DNA of 64,000 bases from Argopecten irradians (GCF_041381155.1 NC_091144.1:30994980-31058979), one strand, 5' to 3'. Shown: positions 41,001 to 53,570, counted from the stretch's first letter. The notes: generated by a model not told the origin, from the sequence alone. Program-made: numbers and translations.

Positions 41001-44000
41001 TCGTTGACGATGACGGGAGAGAAAAATATGGATATTTTAATAACAAATATGCAACTGCCACGGGGATAAATAATATTCATTTACTTGAAAAACTGTAAAT
41101 ATAAGGAATATATGTTTATTTTGTTGAGGTTATGAGGGTATAATGATAAAGGAGCCCGTGTACATTTTATGTAACGGTTACATAATTTACACGTGCTTCA
41201 TTATCATTATACCCTCATAACCTCAACAAAATAAACATATATTCCTTAAATACTTTGGGTTGATTACTTGGATCAGTTTGGGAAACTATCGTGCGTCTTC
41301 ATCCTTTATTTCAATTTTGCAACATTCCCCCCCCCAAAAAAAAAAATTACAAAGTCTCCCTCTCGTTAGATGTAATGCTAATGAAGGCGTGCTTACCTAG
41401 AGAGGCAAATGGGCTTCGTTAAACCGAGAAAATTGTCGTTATAATCTGTTGCACTTATAATTTTAAGCTTTAAGTTTTGTCTGGCATTGAAGTTGTGTTA
41501 TGAAAATGAAATTGTTAATCTAGATTGTCTAAATATATTGTCTAAATATTGTGCAAGGACAACTGCAAACTCATGCGATATCGAAAACGTTCACAGTATC
41601 GAATTGTTCATCAATGGATGCCTTCAGATGGTGTCTGATATATTTTGTTTGTAACACTTTTTAGTCTATACAAAATCGTAACATGAACGCAGAAGAGTTT
41701 ATTGTTGAGATCCTACTTACAGCAAGACCCTCAACGCTTGCATAATTTACGTAAATTCAGTATTTAATATATGTATTGATTTATTTTAAGAGAATCAAAT
41801 AAGATCAATAAAACAACACTACATCCACATCAAGACTAAACGTATTTCCGATATTTTAATACTGTATATATGTAAAAACTTGTTTTGTTTTGACAAAGAC
41901 ACCTTTGTTACATCTCCCTGTTGTCGAAACCCTGCGACGCAGAATACACAAACGGTTGATCTCAGTTTTTTTGTGATACATTGATACAGTCATTAATCGA
42001 TACTTACACACGTTGTTTTGATCGAGACGCGATCCGAGCCAGACGTCGCCATTATATTCTAATTAAACGCATTAAATAGCAAAAACACAGTACAGACTCC
42101 AACAGGTGAAATTCCAGAAGACAATGTTAAAGAAATCATGTAAAAAGATATAGTTAACATATCTGTGTAATTCGATCCACATTATATCTTCTAGATTGGC
42201 ATGCATTTACGATTTATAAGTCTAACAGAGCGTGGTCTGAATGCCGGGCATGTGAAAAAGTGTTGAAATAATATTCTAAATGCATAATCTATAGTTGTTT
42301 AAGCTGTATCGTCACGAACATTTATCATACATTTCAATCTCACGGCATGTGGCCCTTTAGTCCTATGTCAGATATGTACAGTGATACGATTTTTTCAGAA
42401 TATCAATTGATTTCTATACACCAGTCATACTTAGAAGTGCTGTTAACTTAATTAGTCTGTATTAAAGTCCGGATTTTTGTCCCATCAAATCAATTTAAAT
42501 TCCACATTAGGGTATTTTTTTTATTTGAATTCCGGGTCGATGATACATAAAATTCACGTTTTATGGTATTACTAATATGTATAAGTGGCCTGGATACCAT
42601 TTGGTCTGTAAAACCGATTACAGGTGACTCTAATGTTAATAGAAAGGTTATAAAAGTAACCTTACGTGTACGTGTACGGGTACGTGTAAACGGGGAATCC
42701 CCGGAATTTAGCGTGTATGCCATCATCATTATATGTTGCCTTGAATCTGCTACACGGAGCCATGACTTGTAGCGCGGCGGTTACACGTAAGCATAAATCT
42801 CTGTTTGAGATACTATTTTGTTCAACATAGCTAGATAACATATCTTCATACACGTACACGTAATAAAACGTCGTTTTCATGACGTTAACAAATAACGTGA
42901 ACGTTTATGTCTACGTGTAGCCTACACGTACCCATACACGTACACTGAAGGTTGCTTTACCTCTCTATTGTTAAAACACTGTACACGTGAATCTAAACTA
43001 AGGCATACATGGATATCTAGTTATGATGTTGAACGTTTTGTTAATTCAAAACATCCCTACATTTGGATGACAATCTGGACAAAAAACCTTTTACCTGTTA
43101 ATGAAGACCTCAGGTCTGTACAGCTGATTTCCTGTGACTCCAGATAATGCTATTATTACTATACTGTACCTAAATCGAAAGTAAAAAAACCTATATTTAA
43201 TCATGATGTTGCATGCTGATGTTATATTAAAACATCCTTGCATTTATGTTTTCATGACGATTTCGATAAAATAACTAATTATGTTACTGCTGATGCATAC
43301 AGTAAAAACAAATAATTTAGATATGCTCTTTCCATGATAATATCTAAGTCCATATATAGAACATATTGCATATTCTAAATTTTATCATCAATACAGTCCC
43401 GATATCAAGATTTCAATACGGAGATGAAAACACCTGGGGATATATCAAACTTTCAAATACCCACGCCCCTTCGTTGTAGGTTTTGGATTAATTGTTAGAA
43501 ATTGTGTGACAGATACACTTATAAAAACGTACAGAATATTGTTTAGGAAGGGGCTGGCCAGAATTCAAGAGTTAGTTAAAACATATAGAGCGACACAAAG
43601 CACATTGATTTTCAAGCTGATGAATTCTAGGTGGTCCCGTAGTGATATCCAAAACAATGAGGCCTTATATAAGATATATACATGTACATACATTTACATC
43701 AGAGATCGATAATTTGTCAGCTTGGCCTCAAATCAATAATCAAATCGCGATGAAAACGTATCAACTTGTCAAAATGTGAATGAGTAACAATAACGAAACT
43801 TCCAAGAATGCTATATTCTGCAGAATTTATATCCTAATGGTATTTTATCAGTTTGGTATAGTGACTTGACAACATTTCGAAGTTGTAATACCTGTCTAAG
43901 GTAAATATATATCTAATCAACTCGCATGACCAAACACCTCTAACAATACCTGTCGCTCAGGTATACCTACATTTTTGATGTTATACCAACGTATTGTCCA

Positions 44001-47000
44001 CCGCTTTCTATACCCCGTGCTAGACTAAAGAAAGAAAAGGAGGTTTGGGCCATAATAGTGAATTTTCAAAGAATCATTATGCATTGGATTATCGTTATAT
44101 TGCTTAAATATTTAAATATAGTGAATTTGACTTATTTTTCTTATCATCAACTCATTTGATGCTATCGTTATGCTAATATACTTGATATTGACCATTATGC
44201 CTTTTTGACACACTAGTGATTGTTGTTTCCTTGCGTGAAGACATTAAGATCGTATTTGTTTTCTGCTTCACTTCAGTATAACAGGATAGATATTTAGTAT
44301 TTTCTATCAAATAAGTGTTAGTGTGATATCGAACATTCGTATCGGACTTTGTGATACAATTGTCACATGCATTTTTACGATTTTCGAAAGTAAAATGTGT
44401 GATCGACATCAATTAAATATACTTTCCTATATCTGGTTACATCTGTGATGTTTTTCAGCTGAATTTTGAATAATAATTCTACACATAAATTTCAATGACA
44501 ATGCTCCAATCGGTTTCATTATCTGCTGTATGTTTTATATAGCAAATATCAATACTGGCATTGAGAGCGTTATGGACTACTTTATATATCCTCCTGCTAA
44601 TAGGTCACTGGTTCTCGACAGAAAAACGGTTCTTTTTACAAATTATTTTTTTTACCAAGTTCTTCTTTCCATTCTGGATTCATTTCTAGACGCTCCCCTA
44701 CCATAACAATGATTTGCCAAATCGTTTTTAAGTTTTTAGTTTTTCAGTTATTCAAATATAACTCGTAAAAAGCTAGACAAAATTTCACATAAAGTCTTAG
44801 AACAACTGCAAACTCTAGTTTTCCATTTAGTATATATACATGCAATAGTATTATGTAGTCGGTACCATGATAAAGCCCTTATATTGTAATCACTTATTCT
44901 CACTTGGCAGTGATTTATTTTGACATGAACATTATAAATTGGCTACAACTTGTTTCTTTTCATATTCCAAACGTGCCATATGGTTTGCAAGATGTAAAGG
45001 CATTCTAGTACTTTAAACACAAAGGTATCAAACATTTAGAATGTCTAATAAATAGATTAAACGCTGCATTGATTTAACTAGAAACTGCAGACTCACTTGA
45101 TCGACAGATCAATTGTTGTTTATATTTACGACTTTGTTACTCTATAATCAACATTATTTCTAACTGTTAGCGTGTGGGGACATTTACATCCATTTTAAAT
45201 TGATTTTATTACCGTACAGTGCGTTTAAACATTGAGACCACCTTTCCATTTTATGGTACACCGCTGACGAAGTAAAGGATTCATTGTATCTAAAGTTTAG
45301 GATATACATGGCCAAAGTAACCCATTACGTAGAAGCTATTCTGTTAGCCAGGTATTTAAAATTTATTTAAACAGGTATGCAAATATTTTTACGACAAGCT
45401 GATTACCTGCGTATAGGAATGTTTATAAGCAAGTTTTATTACAGTCAATGCAGGTAAAATTTCACCTGTGGTCCAAGTTCACAATGAAATGTCTTTCATG
45501 TGTTTTCGATCTTTTCGAATTTAAGACCAATTACGTACCAATTATCATAATATAATCCGCTTTGTCGCACAGGAATTACTTCTATTGTCAAACGAAAATG
45601 AAACGAAAATGGAGATAGTATTTTTTCTTTAGAACTAAATAGCTTTTTGTTCGAAGATTTCAATGGTAGATATGAGCTTGAATATACGACCTTTTATTCG
45701 TCATTAAAATTAGTTTCTAGCAATATCCGACTGTGTTATAACGAACAACTGCCCTACCATCCGATAGTGCACCATCATAAGAATATGATATCAAATTAAA
45801 AAGCACAATACCTTCTATATTGTTCATTGATCAACTTGATTGATGTATCTTACATGAGACCTCGGATGCTTTTAAGTTCTGAAGGGCATTTTTCTGTCTT
45901 TCAACTTACAATCCAGAAGAGTACATTAAAGTATTGCGTTACATTATACTGGGCATTGGTTCTCTATAAACGACAGACTTTCAAAATAATGAAGGATGGA
46001 GACATTATCAAAGAAAGGCATTGTCGTACTGAACTATTGTGTGGGTTATCTAGTCTAGAGCACTAGATCACCTCTATCTGGCATCAAAATTAGCTTTTGA
46101 ATCTTATTATGTTTTCATGATTAGGAATATCACATTATTTCCATAAATTATTCCCTTTTTCTGTGATTTGGTTTTGTTTGATTAATTAAGTTTAAAGTCT
46201 CATTAACAGCCAGATTCAATTAAGGTTGGTCTCCCTATTTTTGCAATATGCGGTTTGTGAATGATTACATTATATATTGTTTAATATTATTGATAAAGGG
46301 TGAATTTGTGAAATCGGATATATTAATAACATTGCCTTTTGACGACGGTCATCTTTTAGAAACCATTCTGTGTTATGTTATTGAACCAATATTTACAATT
46401 CCCACTTGGCCGTGTTTCAATATTTAGAAGTTTATTCCGTAAACCTTATTGTACATGTACATCAATTACCCTACATTATCGCTATATTTCTTTTTCCTCT
46501 TTTGTTATTTGAGTAGCATGATGTTTCGTATATAGTTATCATAGCTCGCTATGGGATAGAAAAATAGGTATTGTACTGTTACATTAGACACGTGTATATA
46601 TCGTAATTACTTGTTGCTGGCCTATCCAATAATATACTGTGAACCAACGCATTTTCGTATGGAAATAAATTTCGCGTAATCCGCGGGTAATTGGAATTCG
46701 CGAATATACTATAAATATTGGAGTTTACAATTATAATATAACATTAGAATAGTAAATCTCCAAAATATATCGTCGTGAAAAAAATAGACATCAAAACGTG
46801 AAATAAATTCTCCACGAAAATATGTTGGTATATACAGTACAAGATTCATAAGCTTTCATAATTTATACTTACGATACCTATGTAAACACCCTGTAGGTGG
46901 GAGTACAAGTCGTCTACGGAATGGTACAGGACGGAAAAATACAGGTCAGTAGGTCAATTGACTAACCTACATTTTAACAATATACATAATACATCTAATC

Positions 47001-50000
47001 TACTAATCTGTAAGTCATTCTTTAACTTGCACATGTTTAATCATTTCCTCACTTAACAATTTCACAGTCTCTTACTTTCTAGAATATTCTCACACTAATT
47101 GCAATGTATTACCCAGTCAAATTAACTTTCTAGCACTTTCTACTATTTAGAAAATAAATTAGAAGTACTTACTTTCTGGCACCTTCTTTCACTAACAGGC
47201 TAACCAGATAAAACATTCTTTCACTAAGTCTTATAACTTATTTAGTTGCCTGTCCTTGCATCAAGTATGACGTGTACAGTTTTGTTTAAATGCATGAAAG
47301 AGAGGACGAAGTTATGGACACGAGTGATTTAATTATCAACACCAGCTTCCAAGTAAAGATACCTTTACATACCAAAATGGATATGCCTTTATTCTAAACC
47401 GATTGACCAGCCATAATTTTTTGGGGGAAATGCTGAGCATTACATTTGACTTTACACCATTTATTTCCCATAATATTACACCATGAATGGCTGAACCACA
47501 GCTTTATAAATTCCAAAGAGAGAAATGTATGCGAAAATTACGTTTGTCTTTAAATTAAAATGCATTTCTGAACTACATTATATTCTTAACATTATATTTT
47601 GTTATTCGTCCCGAAATTCGCAAGACTTGTTCATTCTTATTTTCTCCGGATAATTTAACACACTTTGATAAGAAGCATTTCCAGTTCATCATCATAATAT
47701 AAGCACCATTGCTAGTCTGCATTTGGTTGTTTTTTGCAACGCTAGATATGCTTTGTGTAATTTGATTATTGTTTCATGTTGTATGCTCACAGCCTAACTT
47801 GTTAATAACACGGTTCATATTTATTGCAGGCCTGAGGCCGTCGATAATATCTGGTCCATTTCCGGTAAAGCCAGATCTAAATGGAATCCGGAATGGCCAT
47901 GCTAACTTAGTGCCACATTCTCTACAGTATACTGTTATACCTGTACTGAATGGTGACACCAACCACACATCGTCAAACTCGGATCACGTCGTCATTAACG
48001 GCAACCATGAACCTGATCGGCATAAACTTGAAATCGAGAGGCTTGAACGGGAGGTGGATCATCTGCGGATAGAGTTACAGAACAGTACTGGATTGATTGA
48101 ACGGTTACAGGAGAGAGAACGAGAACTAACTACCAAGTAGGTGAACATAATGTGTCTTTTGTACTCGACAGCTGGTGTAATCTATCTTACATTGCCTTTT
48201 TCATCCAGCAATGTCATCATTAAACACAACAAAACAATCGTTTTCCGGGTAAAATGTTTTAAGTTGTGTAAAGACGCCTCTTCAATAAGAATTTAAAAAA
48301 CATTGTTCCTGCTGATTTTCGAGGCGTCTTCAATGCAATGTTTGTTGGCTAATGAATTTGTCGGTGAGGTTTACCTTCAAAATTCAAATTTAAAATAATC
48401 TCGATTGTAAAATTGACAACATTTTGTGATGATTTTGTCGGAAATTCTTACTGCCCGCCCCACTTCATTTAATCGAAAATCAATTATGTCCGAAAATAAA
48501 AGAACAATATTTTATATATGTGTTTGAATGATGGCAATTGGAATCGAATCACATAAAGTCCCTTAAATTTGAACATGCAATTATATTTAATAATAAGTTG
48601 CATTTGTGATCTTGTAAATCTTAAAAGTTGTTTTTTATTAAACACATGTAAATGACAAAGATATCCGTTTTCAGGCTTGCCAGTGCAACGCCCGTGTCAA
48701 ATGGAGAAACAGCAAACGGCTTTGCGCAATCGCATGAATGGATCGGACACTACGCAGCTCTTTACTCTCACGGACGAATTGACGCATTACACATGCTCAA
48801 TCGTCTGGAACAACTAGACAACCTCACGGCTCTGAAAGACAAAATCATCTTCTCTATCATAGTGGTAAGTGTAACGAAACGAAATACTGGATATTTTATT
48901 GAAGCAAATATTTCACCATTTGTAAAATACGAATGTTGATGATACATGTCCGAAACACACCATAGTAAATTTGGCCCTCTGGTCGATTTCTAATATAGAT
49001 AGCAAGTTTCTATTATTTCCTTTGAATCTAAATTTTATATAAGATCATGCTTGTTTATAATCTTGGAGTCATCGCTCTGAACATAGTGTTGGAATTTTTA
49101 GAAATAGTGTAGTAAATGTAATGAATGGTCTCTGAATCAAGCAAGAAACAAATTAATTTCGAAAGATTTCATATCACCACTTTTATGATTTTCATTTACG
49201 AACTAAATAAAATCAATTGTCCCCTGACAATCATAATGCCTTTAAAACAGAGAGAATTAAATCCGATTGATCAGACTACGCTTGCTATAGACAACTGCTT
49301 TGGAGGAATTGCTTTCGTCATTTTTAGCCCGTTGTACCATTAAAATAAAAATTCTTTCTTAATTCTATTCATGGTGATATACCACCTGTCAGTTTTTTTT
49401 TGTGTGGATTAAATCTGTATGATTTGTTCTACAACTGTGTGATTATTTGATTTGTTTATAACACACAGCTAGCTTTTAGGGCAACGCAACAATCTGTTCA
49501 TGAAATGCGCGGAAAACTACGTCACCTGTTAAATCTACCCCATCCGGATATCCGGTCCAATGCGCCAAATCCAGTTCAGCAGCAAATGGATCGACAGATA
49601 GGCCAGTACCTTTCCGCAACTGCTGACAGATTCGATCTCTCTGACGTCGTTAAGGTAATCAAGATCAAATGATTTTTTTGGAATTTTTACGTTGCGTTTA
49701 TATTTGTTATAAACATCTGTACATACATTATGTTTTCAAAGACAGGACATCTTTCAAATATTTTTTCATGAGTATTGACAAAAGCTGAAATTAATGAATA
49801 ACCAAATTAATTAATATATCAATAAGTATATCAACCATTCAATTATTGATTTTTCAGGAGGTGTGTACACAAATCTACGCCACACTGTTTGACTATCCCT
49901 GCCTAAAGGAATGTGATGGCCTCCGGGATTACGTCACTTCCTGTGTCCGTGTTGCTTGGGGACTTGCAGTTCAGAACCCTCCCTATTTTCTAGCATATGA

Positions 50001-50142
50001 CTCTAGAAGATTCAATCCCAACATTCACACTCGTGTAGATACATGTGACAATCAAAACCAGGATATCTTCTCATTCGTGTGGCCAGCTCTCACAGAGGGA
50101 TATGGAGGGCCTGTTGTACACAAAGCGATGGTGGTCACGTGA
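38037..50142 (+). CDS. MIEAP (mitochondria-eating protein) C-terminal-domain protein with unrecognised N-terminal region
   Basis: Exons are 38067(ATG)-39219, optional 46897-46944, 47830-48136, 48675-48864, 49469-49654 and 49858-50142 (stop TGA). All phases agree, giving 706 residues (722 with the microexon). Residues 1-230 are basic and helical, with no domain I recognise. Residues ~345-370 form an acidic linker (SDEDDGITEDEGGQSTDDE). Residues ~455-487 form a coiled coil (LEIERLEREVDHLRIEL). Residues ~503-706 match the MIEAP C-terminal domain of SPATA18: a helix with HYAALYSHGRIDALHML, a second with LAFRATQQSVHEMRGKLRHLL, then VCTQIY, SCVRVAWGLAVQNPP and the terminal VWPAL..GG..VHKAMVVT. SPATA18 acts in p53-linked mitochondrial quality control; that role is not implied here, because the N-terminal half differs. 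ATG 38067 has a good context (A at -3, G at +4), but an in-frame open stretch begins at acceptor 38037, so an upstream start is possible. Confidence 0.85.
38067..39219 (+). CDS. Large 5' exon of the MIEAP-domain gene
   Basis: A 1153-nt exon encoding residues 1-384. Strong helical segments include HVALRKVALLFETKKYEE, EVPLEVLYDSMPYSLTILEA and LHDAMKLQLEQIVSNYRSAL. It ends phase 1 at AGTG|GTTAGT; reading on into the intron gives an immediate TAG. Its G+C content is clearly above the surrounding introns. The acceptor TTTTATTTTTAG at 38036 is good, and the frame is open from there. No family was recognised for this part. Confidence 0.9.
39296..39468. mobile_element. MITE copy 2, GTAGGTATTGATTG family
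   Basis: Left end TACAGAGTTATCTGCCC with GTAGGTATTGATTG and TTTGCGAGCG. The right half has the inverted counterparts TGATGACGTCATAATGGATA and CAAGGGAGGTAGC, then a TATATGCAAA end. It lies just inside intron 1 of the MIEAP-domain gene. Confidence 0.75.
39470..41100. other. Intron sequence, nothing recognised
   Basis: AT-rich intron of the MIEAP-domain gene between a MITE and the palindrome at 41103. Short open frames occur on both strands, without splice context or recognisable protein. Confidence 0.4.
41103..41247. repeat. 145-bp near-perfect palindrome (hairpin) in intron 1
   Basis: Arms 41103-41149 and 41201-41247 are exact reverse complements over 47 of 47 bases (arm start AAGGAATATATGTTTATTTT). 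The 51-bp centre is itself an imperfect palindrome (GTGTACATTTTATGTAAC against GTTACATAATTTACAC). The whole segment could fold into one long hairpin with a very short loop. No clear target duplication or coding capacity was seen. Confidence 0.95.
42610..42995. mobile_element. ~385-bp foldback element with ACGTGTACGTG arms
   Basis: The left arm (about 42610-42695) runs through AATAGAAAGGT, AACCTTACGTGTACGTGTAC and GGGTACGTGTA. The right arm (about 42900-42995) is its imperfect reverse complement: TACACGTACCCATACACGTA, CACTGAAGGTT, CCTCTCTATTGTTA. Arms are about 60-80 bp with indels. Further CACGTACACGTA words lie inside. It fits an aged MITE; no frame is supported. Confidence 0.6.
42996..46620. 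other. Intron sequence, nothing recognised
   Basis: Continuation of intron 1 of the MIEAP-domain gene. AT-rich, with only short open frames. No exon, RNA gene or clear repeat was identified here. Confidence 0.4.
46630..46843. mobile_element. MITE-like element with TACTGT..CCAACGCATTTTCG ends
   Basis: Left end TACTGTGAACCAACGCATTT followed by TCG and TTTCGCG words. Right end CGAAAATATGTTGGTATATA followed by CAGTA, its imperfect reverse complement. It encloses several CGCGAA/TTCGCG words. A similar pattern occurs at about 53338-53570, and partial matches at 28605-28790 and 63345-63415. It lies 54 bp upstream of the microexon. Confidence 0.6.
46897..46944 (+). CDS. Probable 48-nt symmetric microexon of the MIEAP-domain gene
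   Basis: Bounded by an acceptor CCCTGTAG and a donor CAG|GTCAGT. It starts and ends in phase 1, matching both the 39219 donor and the 47830 acceptor, so it can be included or skipped without changing frame. It would insert 16 residues rich in Gly, Ser, Thr, Asn and Arg/Lys (GSTSRLRNGTGRKNT) at the joint between the acidic linker and the next exon. The polypyrimidine tract is weak, so usage is uncertain. Confidence 0.45.
47830..48136 (+). CDS. Linker and coiled-coil exon of the MIEAP-domain gene
   Basis: Acceptor TTTATTGCAG; donor ACCAA|GTAGGT in phase 2. It encodes a Pro/Asn-rich linker (LRPSIISGPFPVKPDLNG) and then about 35 residues of heptad-patterned, charged helix ending RLQERERELTTK. 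SPATA18 proteins also carry a coiled coil before the C-terminal domain. Confidence 0.9.
48675..50142 (+). CDS. Three exons encoding the MIEAP C-terminal domain
   Basis: Exons 48675-48864, 49469-49654 and 49858-50142 have clean sites: acceptors TTTTCAG, CACACAG and TTTTTCAG, donors GTAAGT and GTAATC. The encoded domain opens with the helix around HEWIGHYAALYSHGR and closes with VWPAL and a short basic-hydrophobic tail. The final VWPAL, a following glycine pair and the K-x-x-V-V ending align well with what I recall of the SPATA18 C-terminus. Confidence 0.9.
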
Positions 50143-53100
50143 CCTTCTGTAAAAGGGGCATGGAACAATCTACTGAATCAATCTGTGATACTTTATATCT
50201 GTTACAATCAACGTGATTTAAATGGTAATTTATGTCATTGCCACATTTAATGTTTTGTCGTGCATGTGCAAGACGATGGAATTATACGCAGATGATAAAA
50301 AACTGTCTAAAGCTTTCGTTTTGTTTCGCAGTATCATTATGTCGACATGTGTGTTGTCGAGGTCGAAGACAGAGGTTATGACATTAAAATTAAACATGAT
50401 TATATCGAACCTCTGGGAACCAACAAAATCACTTCGTAATAAGCATACATGTAATTTGCTATACATATATTACAGATATATTATATGAACATTGACAGGG
50501 ATTGAAAATTACTTCATTATAACATGTATTCTTGTAAGCGTGTTCATTTTAAATTTGCTTCACTATGTTACTCGAACCTTCTAATCTAAAAGATATGCAG
50601 AGGTTCCTTGTCTGTTTGCTTTGGATTGCCCTTTTTGTGTTGAAAGGTTTCGATAGCTACTTCTAAATTAAACTAATATTTCGTGAGTCCAAAGCAAACT
50701 TAAGTGTTGTAGACTTGCATATGGAAATTAGATTTGATGGTTGCGGGCGACACATCGAACTTTGTGGAATCTACTTTTACGTAAATCTTCCAATGAAGAG
50801 CATATGTAATGTAATGTTAAATCAACCATTTAAGAACAATGGCCGTTTTGAAGGGAATAGTAGTTTTCCATTTCCATAATATGCTAGAGCTTTGACACAA
50901 TTGAGTGCGGGACAGTGATGTGTTACCATTTACCTTGATTCACATAGGATATATTATCGCTAGAACACCATCATTTATGTGTGAGTCCATCTGTATATTG
51001 TAATATACTGTACAAATAACATATCTAAATATGTGCATATATGAGGATATACTACACACCATCTTAGAGTCCATACCATGTGTCGCGTGTCATCAGGCAT
51101 CTTACTGTACCATTATCTGTATTTTCATCATTTATCTTTGGCATTCAGACTTTTTCATTTGTCTCCGACATGTTTTTTTTACTTCGAATGACAACGCTTA
51201 ATGAAAGGAAAGGTTAATAATTAGTTTAAACAATGAACATTACAATCGCAGGCGAGAATCAAACAAGAATATGCAGGAGTCATCAAAAGCAATTGAAAGG
51301 TATTATGAAAAAAATCCGATTTCATCGAGTAACTGATATGCGGATGCTTGACACACCGATGTTCTTAGTATCCGTTATTGCAAGAGTTTCAGATAATTTA
51401 GAAGTCTATGGTCGCAAATGGTATGATAAAGAGTATTAGGCATAGAGAAAGAAGGAAATGTATGCTGAAGAAAGCATATGTATAGTACTTGTAATATTTC
51501 TGTGTGATGTCATGTTATTTCGCCATTTTGTACACATCAAATGATAATATGGAAAGAATCATTTGAGATAAGAATGAGACATAAAACATTTTAAAAGTGA
51601 AGATTTGTTTGTGATTTATGTAAGGTTTTTGTCCTTTATCGATGGAGAAATGTACCTGAACCATGTTTGAAATAAAAGACAGTCGCATTACTTTGTTTGA
51701 CCGTACAACAATGAGATCACAGCCACACTGCAGCATCAAATTATCGTTTATATGTTTTCTTTGTCAGTGGTAATGTTTAGTCATATTTGAATCTATCCAT
51801 CATCGTATCATGTTTATAAAGCATTAATAACGGAATAGACAGGCATTATCCTAAAAGAAGGCATTAAATGGCAATCAAAACTAAAACAATCTCTGTCTTT
51901 TGTCGAGGAATACCAGCCACTAGTGAAAACTTACACATACTTATAGTAATGTCAGTGTCCTTAGGTAAATTGTATCCTTATAATTAACAAAATAATATCT
52001 AATAATATAAAGAAAGCGATCACATCGACCTTAAGGACTAGGTTCAACACTATTTATAATATGTTTCACGACCTTGTGATTTTCACCCGGTGGCAACGGA
52101 ATAGGAGGGATAACTCGGATTTGTTTATTTGCTGGCTGGTTGATTGGAGCGTATATGGTCCTCTGAACAGTCAGGATCATCAAAGAGTTTCCTCCCCTGC
52201 ATTCAGTGGGTTGCGTGGTTTTATATATAATCGTGTTGTGTCTCTTGTCTTTTCTATCTCACTGAAGCATGTCGCCAAAGACACAAACTATCAAGGGAAC
52301 CGAACATGTGACTTAATGAAATTGGAATATCTTACGCTATTGTAAATGACAATTACGCGAAGGTAAATCAACTTAATGTTATTGAATCGCATAAACACTA
52401 TCGCAAATCATAGAGCACAACAATCGGTTTCCTGTTGCATTTCGAATCGTCATTTCTGCAGATTGCTAGCATGATACAATCGTGCCAATGTTGCGATGAC
52501 ATTGCGTTTCAAGTGCGATATACCCGTGTCTTATTGCGATAGAAAGACACATTCTTTTTCCGATAGAAAGATTCCTCTTTGGATGCTATGCAAGACTGTT
52601 GACAATTACAGGTACAAAGATATAGGACGAACGTTTTTTAAATGAAACTATAGAAAGAGTTCAACAGTTCTCACAATGAAATTAAGATAAAGTCTTACCT
52701 GGTCCCGATTTCTCGAAACAAGCATCAGTTAAAACTGGACTTCAGTCAATATTTTAACATAGGTAATGTAATGGATATCACTTATTACTTAAAGTAGGTC
52801 AATGTTGTCTGTTTCGAGATATTTTTAATTTATGTGAAAATATTTCAATGCAACGATTTTGAAACCCAAGTACTGCAATGCATGTGGCGGTATTGTTAAA
52901 AAGACAACATGATGAAAGAACAACAATCACATCGGCGCCAAATTACACTTTAATATCTGTTTTTCTCTTTGTCTAATCTATAAACATATACACTGTTTTA
53001 TAGATGCCTGACATTGCGTACAATACAAGATCTGTACTGCTAAAGCAGAGACAATACACTCTAAAACATATTAGTCATTCAACATCGCTTTCTTCCGTAT

Positions 53101-53337
53101 AACCTCACCATCACCAAACTATTATAACTAATAACAACCACCACAATGGCAGGCCATGATCACATGTTTAGCACAATGTACAAGTATTTTTATACGCTTT
53201 TTTATGAAGATTTTAATAATATAATAACATTCAGCACGCACTACACATACTGCTTACACATATTAGCGGTACGTTGCAATGATAATGATTGATACAAACT
53301 ACACATATGATGGTGATTTGAACACATTTCAAATTTC
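50143..53337. other. 3' UTR and intergenic sequence downstream of the MIEAP-domain gene
   Basis: No further coding exon recognised. Candidate polyadenylation hexamers on the plus strand are ATTAAA near 50382 and 50668 and AATAAA at 51671-51676; none is decisive. Open frames of 60-95 codons in the interval lack similarity or splice context. Confidence 0.4.
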
Positions 53338-53570
53338 ATGTACGGTATATAAACAACGTTATTTTCGCTAATACAATATTTTCGCGTAAACCTTAAGTGT
53401 AAACATATTCGCGAATCCATAACTTCGCGATTATCGGTTCTTACTGATAATCGTGTATACATATATACGTTTTATGTAATTATTCGCGACACTTTTGAAT
53501 TAGCATTCGAACGCTCTCGCGAAATAACGCGAGAATTTGTATCCCACAAAAATTAGTTAACAGTATACAG
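53338..53570. mobile_element. Element of the TTTTCGCG family
   Basis: Begins near TACGGTATATAAACAACGTT with ATTTTCGC and ends near AACAGTATACAGTG. In between are repeated TTCGCGA/TCGCGAA words in both orientations and an inner palindrome (GATTATCGGT..ACTGATAATC). It resembles the element at 46630-46843, but the ends are more eroded. Confidence 0.5.

Noticed and set aside
52061..52345. 94-codon plus-strand frame, and possible SINE-like sequence nearby
   Set aside because: Similarity to mollusc repeat consensus was too weak to support by eye.
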